Shown: one piece after another, positions 35,377 to 43,817 of the stretch | Numbering within the stretch: the first letter of the stretch is position 1 | Layout: every line of letters starts with the position of its first letter | From: Scandinavium hiltneri | Lineage (GTDB): Bacteria > Pseudomonadota > Gammaproteobacteria > Enterobacterales > Enterobacteriaceae | Length of the DNA: 64,000 nt | Reading direction: 5' to 3' | NCBI RefSeq assembly: GCF_024764835.1 | Contig: NZ_JALIGE010000068.1 | Location: forward strand, 1-64,000 | Program-made: the position numbers and the translations under genes | Notes under the pieces: model-generated | The model's database searches: none | What the model was told of the DNA's origin: nothing | The model's input: the letters and a program-made list of their open reading frames with translations, nothing else

Positions 35377-35841
35377 ATGAATTACCACCAATATTATCCT
35401 GTCGACATCGTCAACGGGCCGGGTACGCGCTGTACTCTGTTCGTCTCTGGCTGCGTCCATGAATGCCCTGACTGCTATAACAAAAGCACATGGCGGCTGA
35501 ACTCCGGCCTGCCGTTTACCGATGAGATGGCGGACCGCATCATCGCCGATCTGAACGATACGCGCGTCAAACGTCAGGGGATTTCGCTCTCAGGCGGCGA
35601 TCCGCTGCATCCGCAAAACGTGGCGGAAATCCTGCGGCTGGTAAAGCGCATTCACGCGGAATGCCCGGGGAAAGATGTCTGGGTGTGGACGGGCTACAAG
35701 CTTGATGAGCTGAACGCGGAACAGCTCGAGGTGGTCAATCTCATTAACGTGCTGGTCGATGGCAAATTTGTGCAGGACCTCAAAGATCCGGCGCTTATCT
35801 GGCGGGGCAGCAGCAATCAGGTGGTTCATCACCTGCGCTAG
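35377..35841 (+). CDS. nrdG: NrdG, NrdD-activating radical-SAM enzyme
   Basis: Activase of 154 residues, as in E. coli. The iron-sulfur cluster motif CxxxCxxC is Cys26-Cys30-Cys33 in SGCVHECPDCYN, and SLSGGDPLHP is the SAM-binding glycine-rich stretch. It uses SAM and an electron from flavodoxin to generate the glycyl radical in NrdD. It is downstream of nrdD on the same strand and shares the terminator after it with the convergent regulator gene. Confidence 0.97.
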   Translation: MNYHQYYPVDIVNGPGTRCTLFVSGCVHECPDCYNKSTWRLNSGLPFTDEMADRIIADLNDTRVKRQGISLSGGDPLHPQNVAEILRLVKRIHAECPGKDVWVWTGYKLDELNAEQLEVVNLINVLVDGKFVQDLKDPALIWRGSSNQVVHHLR

Positions 35842-35842
35842 A

Positions 35843-35870
35843 AAAAGCGGAGTTCTGGCTCCGCTTTTTT
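35843..35870. terminator. Bidirectional terminator nrdG / PRD regulator
   Basis: AAAAGCGGAG, a short loop, CTCCGCTTTTTT: A-run and T-run flank the stem, so it serves both nrdG (plus) and the regulator gene (minus). Confidence 0.9.
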
Positions 35871-35873
35871 GAC

Positions 35874-37784
35874 TTAAAACCGGCTCACGCACTCCATCGC
35901 CACGGTTTTAAACTCACTGAAGTTTTTGCAGATACAGAGCCGGGCCATGGCGCGTTCGCGCAAGAAAGTGACGAAAATATCGTAAATCGCCATCGCCTCT
36001 TCGTATTCGCTTTTGCTGATGGCGAGCAGGAAAATCACCTGTGCGGTTTCATCGCCCCAGGCAATTCCCTTCGGGGCCAGCACCGTGTACACCACCGTTT
36101 TCTTGGCCATTAACCCCAGGGCGTGCGGCAAGGCAATGCCATCCCCGAGAATGGTGCTGACAATCGCCTCACGTTCAATGACCGAATCGACAAAGTCGTC
36201 ATCGACAAACCCTTCATCGTTCAGCTGATTGCACAGTTCAGCCAGCAGCGTTTGCTGATCGACCGGCTCGTTGATGACGCGGAAATGGCGTGCATCAAAG
36301 AACTTCTCCAGCATCCACGGGCGGGTGCGGTCCACCAGCACCAGCTTGCCGATTTGCTCCAGCTGATAATCGGTTGGGAACGGCGACATCACCACCACCG
36401 GCTTGTCTTTCTCGGTGATGCGCACCGTCGAAACCACGAAGTCTTCGCTGATACCATCTCGCTGTTCGTAATCGCGCAGGGTGATCGTTTCGGTCATCAC
36501 CAGCTGCGGGTACTTGCGCTGCAGTACCGCTTCAATCATCCGCACCATCGCGTTGCCTGCATCGCACACCAGCAGCACGCGCGGCTGGCGCTGATAGCCG
36601 ATGTTGTAATGCCGCTCAAGCCCCACGCCGATATGCAGCACCAGGAAACCAATTTCATTTTCGCTGATGGTCCACGGCGTGTATTTACTCCAGCCGGACA
36701 CCGCCGCCAGGGTCATATCCCAGGCCATCGGATAGTGCTGTTTAATGTTATCGAGCAGCGGATTGGGGATCATAATCTGGTAGCGCACGCGGGTGATCAT
36801 GGTCTTGATGTGGGTCAGCAGGTCTGCGTGCAACTGCTCATCGCTGAGCATGTTGTAGTTATAGTGGCTGTTGATGTACTGCAGAATGTAGTTCACCAGC
36901 GCTTCATCATCGTCGGCGTTAATCTGGCTCGGGGCGATGTCCTGCACCTGGCGCGCCGCAATATGCACTCGCAGCCAGTTCTCTTCCGAAGGGGCCAGGG
37001 TTTTACCCGCCAGCTGTTGAATCGCGACGGCGATATCACGGGCCGCATTGCGCACCGCGTCATCGACATCATCGGCGCTGAATTCTGGCAGCGGATACCC
37101 CTCGCTAACGCGACGCACCGCCACCGCGCAATACAGCCGCACGAACAGCTCACCTTCGTCGGTGAGGCGAATGTGCCAGCGGCTAAACGCGTCCTGCAAC
37201 ACGGGTGTCAGTTGCTCAGGCACGCCCGCATTGAGGGCCTCCTGGGTCAGCAGCGGATGGGTACTGTCCTGCTGCGCCAGTTGCCACAGCCGGTCTGTCA
37301 GGCAGGCACGGATGGTCATTTCGCTGCCGAACAGCTTCACACCGTGCCGCGGCCGGGTTTCCAGCGTCAGCTGATAACGAGCCAGCCATTCACGCACTTC
37401 CGCCATATCGCCCTGCAACGTGGCGCGACTGACAAACCATTCATCGGCCAAATCTTCCAGCTTCAGAGAAAAGGCTGACGTCAGAAAACGAACCATCAAA
37501 TAATGCACCCGCTCGCTACCGGTTCGCGGAATACGCAACAGGCGCGGGCGGGAATCCTGCAAAGACTGGAACAGCGTCGGGTCATCCACACGCAGCTGAT
37601 AACCGTTACCCCGGCTAAGCACAAACTGCGCGCCGTGCTGAAGTAGCAGGGCATTGAGCGCGGTGATATCTGCCCGAACCGTACGCGTAGAAACGGACAA
37701 CCGCTGGGCGAGCTCGTCCTGCGGCAGCGTTTCGTTTTGCAACATATCAAACAGTTGCGCTAAGCGTTGGTTCGGAAATCGCAC
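35874..37784 (-). CDS. MtlR/LicR-type PTS-responsive transcription regulator
   Basis: Multidomain regulator of 636 residues. N-terminal HTH (1-60; LAQRLSVSTRTVRADI) and a second Mga-type HTH (about 105-135) are followed by two PRD domains (about 180-390, with His274, His319/325 and His384 as candidate phosphosites), an EIIB-like domain with Cys407 in LLVCDAGNAM, and an EIIA domain of the fructose/mannitol class with His554 in GIALPHAL. This is the layout of DNA-binding PTS-controlled activators, not of RNA-binding BglG antiterminators. It lies at the end of the DUF4310 cluster, 47 bases after the lactonase gene, and is its likely activator. The inducer is unknown. Confidence 0.87.
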   Translation of the reverse strand: MRFPNQRLAQLFDMLQNETLPQDELAQRLSVSTRTVRADITALNALLLQHGAQFVLSRGNGYQLRVDDPTLFQSLQDSRPRLLRIPRTGSERVHYLMVRFLTSAFSLKLEDLADEWFVSRATLQGDMAEVREWLARYQLTLETRPRHGVKLFGSEMTIRACLTDRLWQLAQQDSTHPLLTQEALNAGVPEQLTPVLQDAFSRWHIRLTDEGELFVRLYCAVAVRRVSEGYPLPEFSADDVDDAVRNAARDIAVAIQQLAGKTLAPSEENWLRVHIAARQVQDIAPSQINADDDEALVNYILQYINSHYNYNMLSDEQLHADLLTHIKTMITRVRYQIMIPNPLLDNIKQHYPMAWDMTLAAVSGWSKYTPWTISENEIGFLVLHIGVGLERHYNIGYQRQPRVLLVCDAGNAMVRMIEAVLQRKYPQLVMTETITLRDYEQRDGISEDFVVSTVRITEKDKPVVVMSPFPTDYQLEQIGKLVLVDRTRPWMLEKFFDARHFRVINEPVDQQTLLAELCNQLNDEGFVDDDFVDSVIEREAIVSTILGDGIALPHALGLMAKKTVVYTVLAPKGIAWGDETAQVIFLLAISKSEYEEAMAIYDIFVTFLRERAMARLCICKNFSEFKTVAMECVSRF

Positions 37785-37802
37785 TCGGGTGTCCTCTTTT
37801 CA

Positions 37803-37822
37803 AAACGGGCGATGAACGCCCG
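37803..37822 (-). terminator. Terminator between lactonase and regulator genes
   Basis: On the minus strand CGGGCG, loop TTCAT, CGCCCG, then TTTTG. A short intrinsic terminator in the 47-base gap; it would lower read-through from the catabolic genes into the regulator gene. Confidence 0.6.
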
Positions 37823-37831
37823 ACATCCAGC

Positions 37832-38983
37832 TTAATTTTTGGGTGATATCACCATTTGCGATGGGCTGCCTACCGCAGTGTAGCCAGGCTCGAAGGTCAA
37901 TTTTCCGGTGTGCGGGGCGACCTTAAAGCGAGTGATGTTGTCACTGCGCTGGTTCATGACGTACAGCCACTGGCCTTTCGGGTCCAGCGTGACGGTGCGC
38001 GGGTAATCACCACGCGTCCACACATCATCCTGATGAATGAGCTCACCGTCGGCGGATACCGTAAAGTGTGCGACGCTGTTATGCAAACGATTGGCGACAT
38101 ATAACTGTTTCCCATCGTGACTCAGCGTCAAACCGGCAGCAAAATTGGTGCCTTTATAGTCTTTTGGCAGCGATGAGACGGTTTTTCCTTCGGTCAGCGT
38201 GCCCTTCGCCGAATCGAGACGGTAGTGCGTCAGCGTCGAGGCTTCTTCGTTGATTAACCATAGTCCATCCCCCTTCGGCGTGAAGACAAAGTGACGCGGC
38301 CCGGCACCTTTGGAAGACGCGGCAATAAACGGCGGCGTGTTTGGCGTCAGCTTGCCGGTGGCATCATCCAGTTGATACTGGTAGATCCGGTCGAGACCCA
38401 GATCGGTTGAGAAAACGTATTTTCCCTGCGGATCGGCGGCGATCATGTGCGCGTGTGGTCCGTTATGATCGCTGGCGGCAAAGCTTCCTTCAACGGCGGC
38501 TTCTGGTTTGCTCGCGCCCGCCGGGCCTTCATCCTGATGCGTGTCCGTAGCCTCACCGAGGCTGCCGTCCTCTTTCACCGGCAATACCGCAATCGTACCG
38601 CTGACGTAGTTCGCTACCAGCAAGTGGCGACCGTTCGGTGTCAGGGACAAATACACCGGACCCGCGCCGCCGGAAGACACCTGATTCAGCGCCGTCAGAC
38701 TGCCGTCGGCAGCCACTTTCCAGGCCTGCACCACGCCCTTCTCCGCTTCACTGGCGGCGTACAACGTTTTGCCGTCGTGAGAGACGGTCAGTTGCGCAGC
38801 GTTAGGCAGCGAGCTGACCAGGGTTTTGTCGTGCAGTTCTCCGGTGGAAGGATCAACCGCGAAACGGTACAGGCCTTCGCCGTTCGGGTTATAGGTGCCG
38901 ACCCAGGCGAACTGTGTCTGTGCGTTGGCAGCGGTGGCGAGAAGTGAAAGTGAAGCGACAAGCAGATGGCGTGCGGACAGCAT
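37832..38983 (-). CDS. Secreted lactonase-family beta-propeller
   Basis: Seven-bladed beta-propeller of 383 residues in the lactonase/6-phosphogluconolactonase family (PF10282). Repeating SHDGK, TPNGRHL, DPQGKYVF, LSHDGKQLYVANR and DPKGQWLYVMNQ blades are evident. Unlike cytoplasmic Pgl of E. coli, it has a clear Sec signal peptide (MLSARHLLVASLSLLATAANA, cut near residue 21), so it acts in the periplasm. The gene lies on the same strand between the KDGP aldolase and the regulator. It could open a sugar-acid lactone before uptake; substrate and activity are inferred only. Confidence 0.8.
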   Translation of the reverse strand: MLSARHLLVASLSLLATAANAQTQFAWVGTYNPNGEGLYRFAVDPSTGELHDKTLVSSLPNAAQLTVSHDGKTLYAASEAEKGVVQAWKVAADGSLTALNQVSSGGAGPVYLSLTPNGRHLLVANYVSGTIAVLPVKEDGSLGEATDTHQDEGPAGASKPEAAVEGSFAASDHNGPHAHMIAADPQGKYVFSTDLGLDRIYQYQLDDATGKLTPNTPPFIAASSKGAGPRHFVFTPKGDGLWLINEEASTLTHYRLDSAKGTLTEGKTVSSLPKDYKGTNFAAGLTLSHDGKQLYVANRLHNSVAHFTVSADGELIHQDDVWTRGDYPRTVTLDPKGQWLYVMNQRSDNITRFKVAPHTGKLTFEPGYTAVGSPSQMVISPKN

Positions 38984-39020
38984 GGGAACTCCTTGACGGT
39001 CAGTTGATGAGTGGTCTGAT

Positions 39021-39064
39021 GCCCTCTCCCCGCCTCTCTCCTATGGGAAGCGCGGGGTGAGGGC
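39021..39064. repeat. GC-rich inverted repeat between lactonase and aldolase genes
   Basis: GCCCTCTCCCCGC pairs with GCGGGGTGAGGGC with one T/T mismatch across an 18-base loop. It is of the same class as the hairpin after mgtA. It separates the aldolase gene from the lactonase gene and may partly terminate or stabilise the transcript. Confidence 0.65.
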
Positions 39065-39070
39065 GGGAAA

Positions 39071-39811
39071 TTACCCTACCAGCTTTTTCGTCATCTCCAG
39101 CAGCGAGCGCACATCCGCCGGGCGGGTGTTGCCGCTGTCTTTGTCGATGATCGAACTGTAAATGTGTGGGATCACCTTTTTCACGCCCGCATCGAGAGCG
39201 ATCTTAAGGATTTCGCTGTAGTTTTCCAGGGAGATACCACCGGTCGGCTCCAGCCAGAAATCGTGGCGAGCGCAAGCTTCGGCGACTACCTGATATTCAT
39301 CACGACACTTCAGGCCACCCATCGGGAAGTATTTGATGGAGCTACAGCCCATATCTTTCAGCAGCGCAATCGCGGTATCGACCGGCACAATGCCGTCCTG
39401 CTCTTTGCTGCTCAAGGGACCGGTGGAGATTTTGACCATCCCCGGCGTGCCGGTTGGAGACACCAGACCGTTAACCACGGTTTCATTCTGCCCAAGCAGC
39501 GCGCGGCTGGTGGCCACGCCGGTGAACACCTGGTTCACGTGCTGCGGCTGCACTTCACGGGAAATCTGGCTCACCATGTCGGACTGGTTCGGATCGCCGG
39601 CGCCAAGGCCGACGGACAGCGCGTTATCAATCAGTGCCGCGTATTCACGCATATCGGCGACTGCGGTCGCGACGTCCGGATAATTTTTAGAGAGCACGCC
39701 GACCAGCACATGGCCTTCTGCAGCCTCATACACGTCGCGGGCATTCGCTTTCGACCCAGCGAGGACATTCAGACAGACACGGTCACGGTAAAAATTCGGG
39801 GTCAGTTTCAT
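39071..39811 (-). CDS. KDGP aldolase family protein (DgaF-like)
   Basis: Protein of 246 residues of the PF07071 (DUF1341, KDGP aldolase) family, related to Salmonella DgaF, which cleaves 2-keto-3-deoxygluconate-6-phosphate to pyruvate and glyceraldehyde-3-phosphate. Conserved stretches are RVCLNVLAGS, GLGAGDP, SPTGTPGMVKISTGPLS (the lysine is a candidate Schiff base), SIKYFPMGGL and LEPTGGISLENY. It overlaps the DgaE-like gene by 4 bases (ATGA), so the two are co-translated. It would provide the last step of the proposed pathway. Confidence 0.85.
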   Translation of the reverse strand: MKLTPNFYRDRVCLNVLAGSKANARDVYEAAEGHVLVGVLSKNYPDVATAVADMREYAALIDNALSVGLGAGDPNQSDMVSQISREVQPQHVNQVFTGVATSRALLGQNETVVNGLVSPTGTPGMVKISTGPLSSKEQDGIVPVDTAIALLKDMGCSSIKYFPMGGLKCRDEYQVVAEACARHDFWLEPTGGISLENYSEILKIALDAGVKKVIPHIYSSIIDKDSGNTRPADVRSLLEMTKKLVG

Positions 39812-40926
39812 GCGTTTTTTTCCTTGTTCAGCTCTTCTGCAATACGGCTTGCGACAATCTCCAACTGCTGCGCATTCACACTGCGCACATCAGCTTCAAT
39901 AATGCCTTCGTTGGCCTTGTAGCCACGGAAGTAGATGGCGTATTCGCCTTTTTTCAGCTCGGCCACCAGTTCGCCTGTGGCAAGGCGGGTGACGGCTTCA
40001 TCAAACTTGATTTCGGTACGGGCGATATCCCGACCCGCGGCATCCCACACTACGCGAGATGTCACACCGTTCAGGGCATTGAGCGCGGCGATAAATGGCG
40101 TCATTTTTTCCACCATCTGCACGCCGCTCTCTTTTTCCGCCGTCAGGTAATGTTCGATGGCGCAGGTCAGGCCGAGAATGCCTTCTTTACCCACTTTCAT
40201 CGCGCGGCCAATGCCCGCCGTCTGGCGTTTGACCCACTCGACGTACTGCGTTTTGCCGATAACCAGACCGCTGGTCGGCCCTTCAATCGCTTTCGCGCCG
40301 CTGTAAATCACGAGGTCAGCGCCCGCACGGTAGTAACACTGCAAATCTTCTTCTGCGGCAGCATCCACAATCAGCGGCAGATTGTGTTTACGCGCCACCA
40401 CGACCGCCTGCTCTACGCTGAGCATACTTTTCTGTACGCAGTGGTGAGACTTGATATAGAGGATTGCCGCGGTACGTGGCGTAATCGCCGCCGACAGCTG
40501 ATCGGCGGAACACTCGTTGGCGTAGCCCGCTTCCACCATTTTACCGCCGCCAAGCGCGATCATGGTGCTGACCGGTGCGCCAAAGTTGACGTTGTGCCCG
40601 CGCGGCAGAACGATTTCGTTATTCTCAACCGGCGTGTTGTGCAGGTTTTCCAGCAGCCAGTCACTGTCTTTCACCAGCACGCCAGCGATAGACTGCGCGA
40701 TGCCTGCGGAGGCGCAGGAAACAACCGTTGCGCCTTCTACGTCCAGCAGTTTCGCGATGTACTCGCCGGTTTTGTTCACCAGGTCTTTCATTTCGAAGTA
40801 GTGATTCATACCGGTCAGGACCGCCTCAACCACTTCCGGGCGCGGGGTCGACACACCAAGCGCCGTCATACGGCCAGAGGCGTTAATCACTTGTTTCAGC
40901 TGGTATTTCTCATAAATCGAAGACAT
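39808..40926 (-). CDS. DgaE-like PLP-dependent ammonia lyase
   Basis: Fold-type I PLP enzyme of 372 residues, SelA-related. Salmonella DgaE, its best-known relative, removes ammonia and water from D-glucosaminate-6-phosphate to give 2-keto-3-deoxygluconate-6-phosphate. The PLP lysine is Lys212 in VIYSGAKAIEGPTSG, and Asp188 in LIVDAAAEED should hold the pyridine ring. The start at 40926 (MSSIYEKYQLKQ) is chosen because GGGAG lies 8 bases upstream; a GTG three codons earlier is possible. It overlaps the amidohydrolase gene by 17 bases and the aldolase gene by 4. Confidence 0.88.
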   Translation of the reverse strand: MSSIYEKYQLKQVINASGRMTALGVSTPRPEVVEAVLTGMNHYFEMKDLVNKTGEYIAKLLDVEGATVVSCASAGIAQSIAGVLVKDSDWLLENLHNTPVENNEIVLPRGHNVNFGAPVSTMIALGGGKMVEAGYANECSADQLSAAITPRTAAILYIKSHHCVQKSMLSVEQAVVVARKHNLPLIVDAAAEEDLQCYYRAGADLVIYSGAKAIEGPTSGLVIGKTQYVEWVKRQTAGIGRAMKVGKEGILGLTCAIEHYLTAEKESGVQMVEKMTPFIAALNALNGVTSRVVWDAAGRDIARTEIKFDEAVTRLATGELVAELKKGEYAIYFRGYKANEGIIEADVRSVNAQQLEIVASRIAEELNKEKNA

Positions 40927-42043
40927 GTTCTGCACTCCCTTGTTCGGTCAGATAGCCCTTGCCTGCACGGATTGCGGCCAGCGGCACCAGATCCTGGTCC
41001 GCCTGCAGGGCGTTGTTTTCAGCATCCACCAGCGTGACCGGCTGGCGTTTCAGGGTGAATAGGGTGAGGTCGGCGTCGAAACCTACAGCCAGGTGGCCTT
41101 TATTCTTCAGGCGAATCGCCTCGGCGGCGTTGGCGGTCACACAATCGATCACCTGCGGCAGCGACATCCCGATGGCGAGGAATTTCGCCATCACACGCGC
41201 CAGGGAATGCACCGGCCCGTTGATGCGGTTGCGACAGTAAATGTCTGAGCTGATGGTGTGCGGCAGAATGCCCATCGCAATAGCCTGTTTGGCGACGTCA
41301 AAACTGAAGCTGGCGGTGCCGTGGCCCACATCCAGCTTGATGCCACGTTTCAGGGCGCCGGAAACCGAGGCACGCAGCTCGCCCGACGGGGTCAGAATGC
41401 GGTTCGGTTTGCCATTGTAGCAGTGGGTAATGATGTCGCCAGAGGTCAGCAGCTCGGTGATTTCATCGAGGTTCGGCGGGTTATTGCCGATATGCACCAT
41501 CAGCGGCAGGTTGCCGTTAGCTTTCTGAATGTCTTTCGCTTTTTCCAGCGGCGTGATGCCGTTTTCACCGACCACACTGCTGCTCATGCGCGCCTTCAGC
41601 CCGACGATGAAATTCGGATGGCGCTTGATGGCGGCCGTCGCGGCATCAGCATCAATGTTCGCCATGTTGGCTAATTCATTCTGCGCGATAAGACCCACGC
41701 GAGAGATGTTCAGCAGCGCATACACGTCGGTGGCACAACTGCGGGTCAGTTCGTGGAAGGTATCCACATCGTCTGCCCCGGTACTGCCTGCATCGATGAC
41801 GGTGGTGACGCCGGTCGCCACGCCCACGCTGTCCGGCTCGTCGTTATAAATGGGCGATTTCGGGTAGCAGTGAACGTGTAAATCAATCCAGCCCGCGCTG
41901 ACGTAGTGCTCGCCGTTGAGAGAGACGACTTTCGTCGCCTCACCGTTAATCTCGCCCAGCGCTGCAATCTTGCCGTCTTTAATGGCGATATCCGTTACCG
42001 TATCGTCAACCAGTCGTGCGCGCTTAAGCAGTAAATCAAACAT
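40910..42043 (-). CDS. Amidohydrolase/deacetylase-family metallohydrolase (COG3964)
   Basis: Amidohydrolase-superfamily TIM barrel of 377 residues, COG3964 (EF_0837-like), often misnamed dihydroorotase. Metal ligands are visible: His56-x-His58 in DLHVHCY, Lys150 in GLKARMSSS (candidate carboxylated lysine), His184, His207 and Asp267 in SSDIY. Characterised relatives hydrolyse acetyl or acyl groups from small acids. In this operon it would remove the N-acyl group from the imported sugar acid before the ammonia lyase acts. An AAGGAG site precedes ATG 42043. The biological substrate is unproven. Confidence 0.85.
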   Translation of the reverse strand: MFDLLLKRARLVDDTVTDIAIKDGKIAALGEINGEATKVVSLNGEHYVSAGWIDLHVHCYPKSPIYNDEPDSVGVATGVTTVIDAGSTGADDVDTFHELTRSCATDVYALLNISRVGLIAQNELANMANIDADAATAAIKRHPNFIVGLKARMSSSVVGENGITPLEKAKDIQKANGNLPLMVHIGNNPPNLDEITELLTSGDIITHCYNGKPNRILTPSGELRASVSGALKRGIKLDVGHGTASFSFDVAKQAIAMGILPHTISSDIYCRNRINGPVHSLARVMAKFLAIGMSLPQVIDCVTANAAEAIRLKNKGHLAVGFDADLTLFTLKRQPVTLVDAENNALQADQDLVPLAAIRAGKGYLTEQGSAEHVFDL

Positions 42044-42061
42044 CGCTTTCTCCTTGCAGAC

Positions 42062-42706
42062 TTAGCCGATCGCGACCGGGAAGATAGCCCCGAGGATCAT
42101 TGCACCGAGGATAGCCCCACCGGTGATCGGCTTCTGCCAGATGTAGAACAGTAACGCGCCGACCAGCGAGCCAATACCGATTGGAATGGAGGCGGTCATC
42201 GCGCTGAGGATAATCAAAGGACCGAGGAAGCGGCCAGAGGTGTTACCCGCGCCCATCATCACGTCGGCGCCGTAGGTAGAGTCGCTCTGATTGATGGTGA
42301 ACTTACGCGCCAGAACAATGAGATATCCCACCGCCAGGCCCAGAATAAGCCCTGTCACCAGAGATGCGGCAAAGTTGGCGACCGGGAAAACGATGCCCGC
42401 CCCCAACAGTAATGCCGGAACACCAAGGCCAATACCAGTCTGAATGGCACCACCGATGTCGAGGATCCCCACCAGCGAGCCTTCAATGATACGGGCGAAC
42501 AGGAAGCTTGCGCCGAACGCGGCAACCGCGCCATATACGCCAGTATCAATACCCGATTTCAGCATCGCCACGAAGGCCACTTCGTTGAAGGCACCAATGC
42601 CGTACAGGTAGTACATGTGTGTCCCGGCGAATACGCCGGAAGAAAGCAGGCCGACAAAAATCGGGAATGACCAGTCCGCGTACCAAAAACCTTTATTCTG
42701 TTCCAT
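42062..42706 (-). CDS. DUF4310 family membrane protein
   Basis: Hydrophobic protein of 214 residues with about five to six membrane segments and many glycines (GGAIQTGIGLGVPALLLGAGI; GGAILGAMILGAIFPVAIG). It matches the family I remember as DUF4310 (EF_0832/AHA_3913 group), always found with DUF4311, DUF4312 and an SFCGS protein. Function is unknown. Being next to a second membrane protein, it is probably one half of a two-subunit permease, comparable in layout to EIIC/EIID. Gene gaps are 11 and 18 bases on its two sides. Confidence 0.8.
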   Translation of the reverse strand: MEQNKGFWYADWSFPIFVGLLSSGVFAGTHMYYLYGIGAFNEVAFVAMLKSGIDTGVYGAVAAFGASFLFARIIEGSLVGILDIGGAIQTGIGLGVPALLLGAGIVFPVANFAASLVTGLILGLAVGYLIVLARKFTINQSDSTYGADVMMGAGNTSGRFLGPLIILSAMTASIPIGIGSLVGALLFYIWQKPITGGAILGAMILGAIFPVAIG

Positions 42707-42717
42707 GCGTTATCCCC

Positions 42718-43494
42718 TTATTTCCCGCTCATGGCGTTGTGAATCAGATCCAGCCAGTTCGGCACCGTCATGTGGAAGGATTCAATCATCTTCATGTCGA
42801 AGCCACGGAAGAAGGCACTCAGCACAAACAGAGCCACGATCGCACCCATCATCACTTTAGTGACACGATGCCAGCCGCTCTCTTCAACGCCTTTACCAAT
42901 CAGGATACCCAGCACCAGGCCCGGTACGGCGTTACCCATAATCAGCTGCGCAGCGCCGCCGAAGATAGTTGCCCAGAAGCCTGATTTCTTGCCGGCATCA
43001 ATCGCCGCCAGCCAGAAGATGACAGGCATGATGATATTCACCAGCAGGTTAGCCGCAGGGACCAGCACTTTCACCGCAGTCACCTGCAGCGCTTCCGGTA
43101 CTGCCGAGGCGGTAGAGTTCAGGAATGCCACTACGATCATGCCAATCACGCCGCAGGCAATCGCCATCTTTTTCGGGTCGTGCAGGGTTTCTGCCACGTT
43201 GCGGTTTTTGATCATCAGCGCCGCGGCACCCCAGTTCGGGATGATGCGGTGGTCAACGTCCTGAGTGAAGGCCCCCGCCGCCACTGAGGATGCCCAGGCG
43301 TTAAAGAAGAAGCCCAGACCAAAGGAGAAATGGGAAGCCGGGTCACCTTCACAGGAGTTCAGCTCGCCCAACGTACGAAAAGCACCCATCCCTTGCGTGG
43401 TGGGCGCATGAAACATGCGTGCAGCTCCGGCACCCACACCGACGCCGACCAGGCCGCCAATAATGAGTGATTTAAAGAGAATAATCAGGAACAT
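42718..43494 (-). CDS. DUF4311 domain membrane protein
   Basis: Membrane protein of 258 residues with an N-terminal helix (about 5-25), a polar loop with NSCEGDPASHFSFGLGFFFN (about 46-65), and four or five further hydrophobic segments. It matches the DUF4311 family. The Cys/Glu/Asp-rich loop is the most polar conserved-looking part and may touch substrate or phosphate donor. Function unknown; it is assumed to pair with the DUF4310 protein. Confidence 0.8.
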   Translation of the reverse strand: MFLIILFKSLIIGGLVGVGVGAGAARMFHAPTTQGMGAFRTLGELNSCEGDPASHFSFGLGFFFNAWASSVAAGAFTQDVDHRIIPNWGAAALMIKNRNVAETLHDPKKMAIACGVIGMIVVAFLNSTASAVPEALQVTAVKVLVPAANLLVNIIMPVIFWLAAIDAGKKSGFWATIFGGAAQLIMGNAVPGLVLGILIGKGVEESGWHRVTKVMMGAIVALFVLSAFFRGFDMKMIESFHMTVPNWLDLIHNAMSGK

Positions 43495-43515
43495 GAGTCT
43501 GTCCTTTTCTAATGG

Positions 43516-43815
43516 TTATGTTGTCGTGACGAAATCTACTTTGTCGAGATTTAACGCTGTCACGTTGACGGTGACATCCAGCTCAACGCTGAACGTGCGT
43601 CGTTCCCGGCGCAGAAAGATAAACAGAAATGCCTCTTTCCGGACCGATTCCTGCGCATGAACAACCGCCACGTCCTGTGGTTCGATGCGCAGTAAAATAT
43701 GCGATGACGCTTTCATCACCGCACCCTGTACCTGGTTGAGCGCATCGGCAAAGGCGCGTGATTTGGCCTCGCCTTTGCCCTTGACCCTCACCGTGGTGGT
43801 GAATTGTTCTTTCAT
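43516..43815 (-). CDS. DUF4312 family protein
   Basis: Small soluble protein of 99 residues (MKEQFTTTVRVKGKGEAKSR at the start) with alternating charged strands and no membrane segment or cysteine. It fits the DUF4312 family. It starts two bases after the SFCGS stop codon, so the two are almost certainly made together. Function unknown. Confidence 0.78.
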   Translation of the reverse strand: MKEQFTTTVRVKGKGEAKSRAFADALNQVQGAVMKASSHILLRIEPQDVAVVHAQESVRKEAFLFIFLRRERRTFSVELDVTVNVTALNLDKVDFVTTT

Positions 43816-43817
43816 AC

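Noticed and set aside
36123..37478. A 451-codon plus-strand frame opposite the PRD regulator
   Set aside because: The minus strand encodes complete HTH, PRD, EIIB and EIIA domains. The plus-strand product is His/Gln/Arg-rich and matches nothing.
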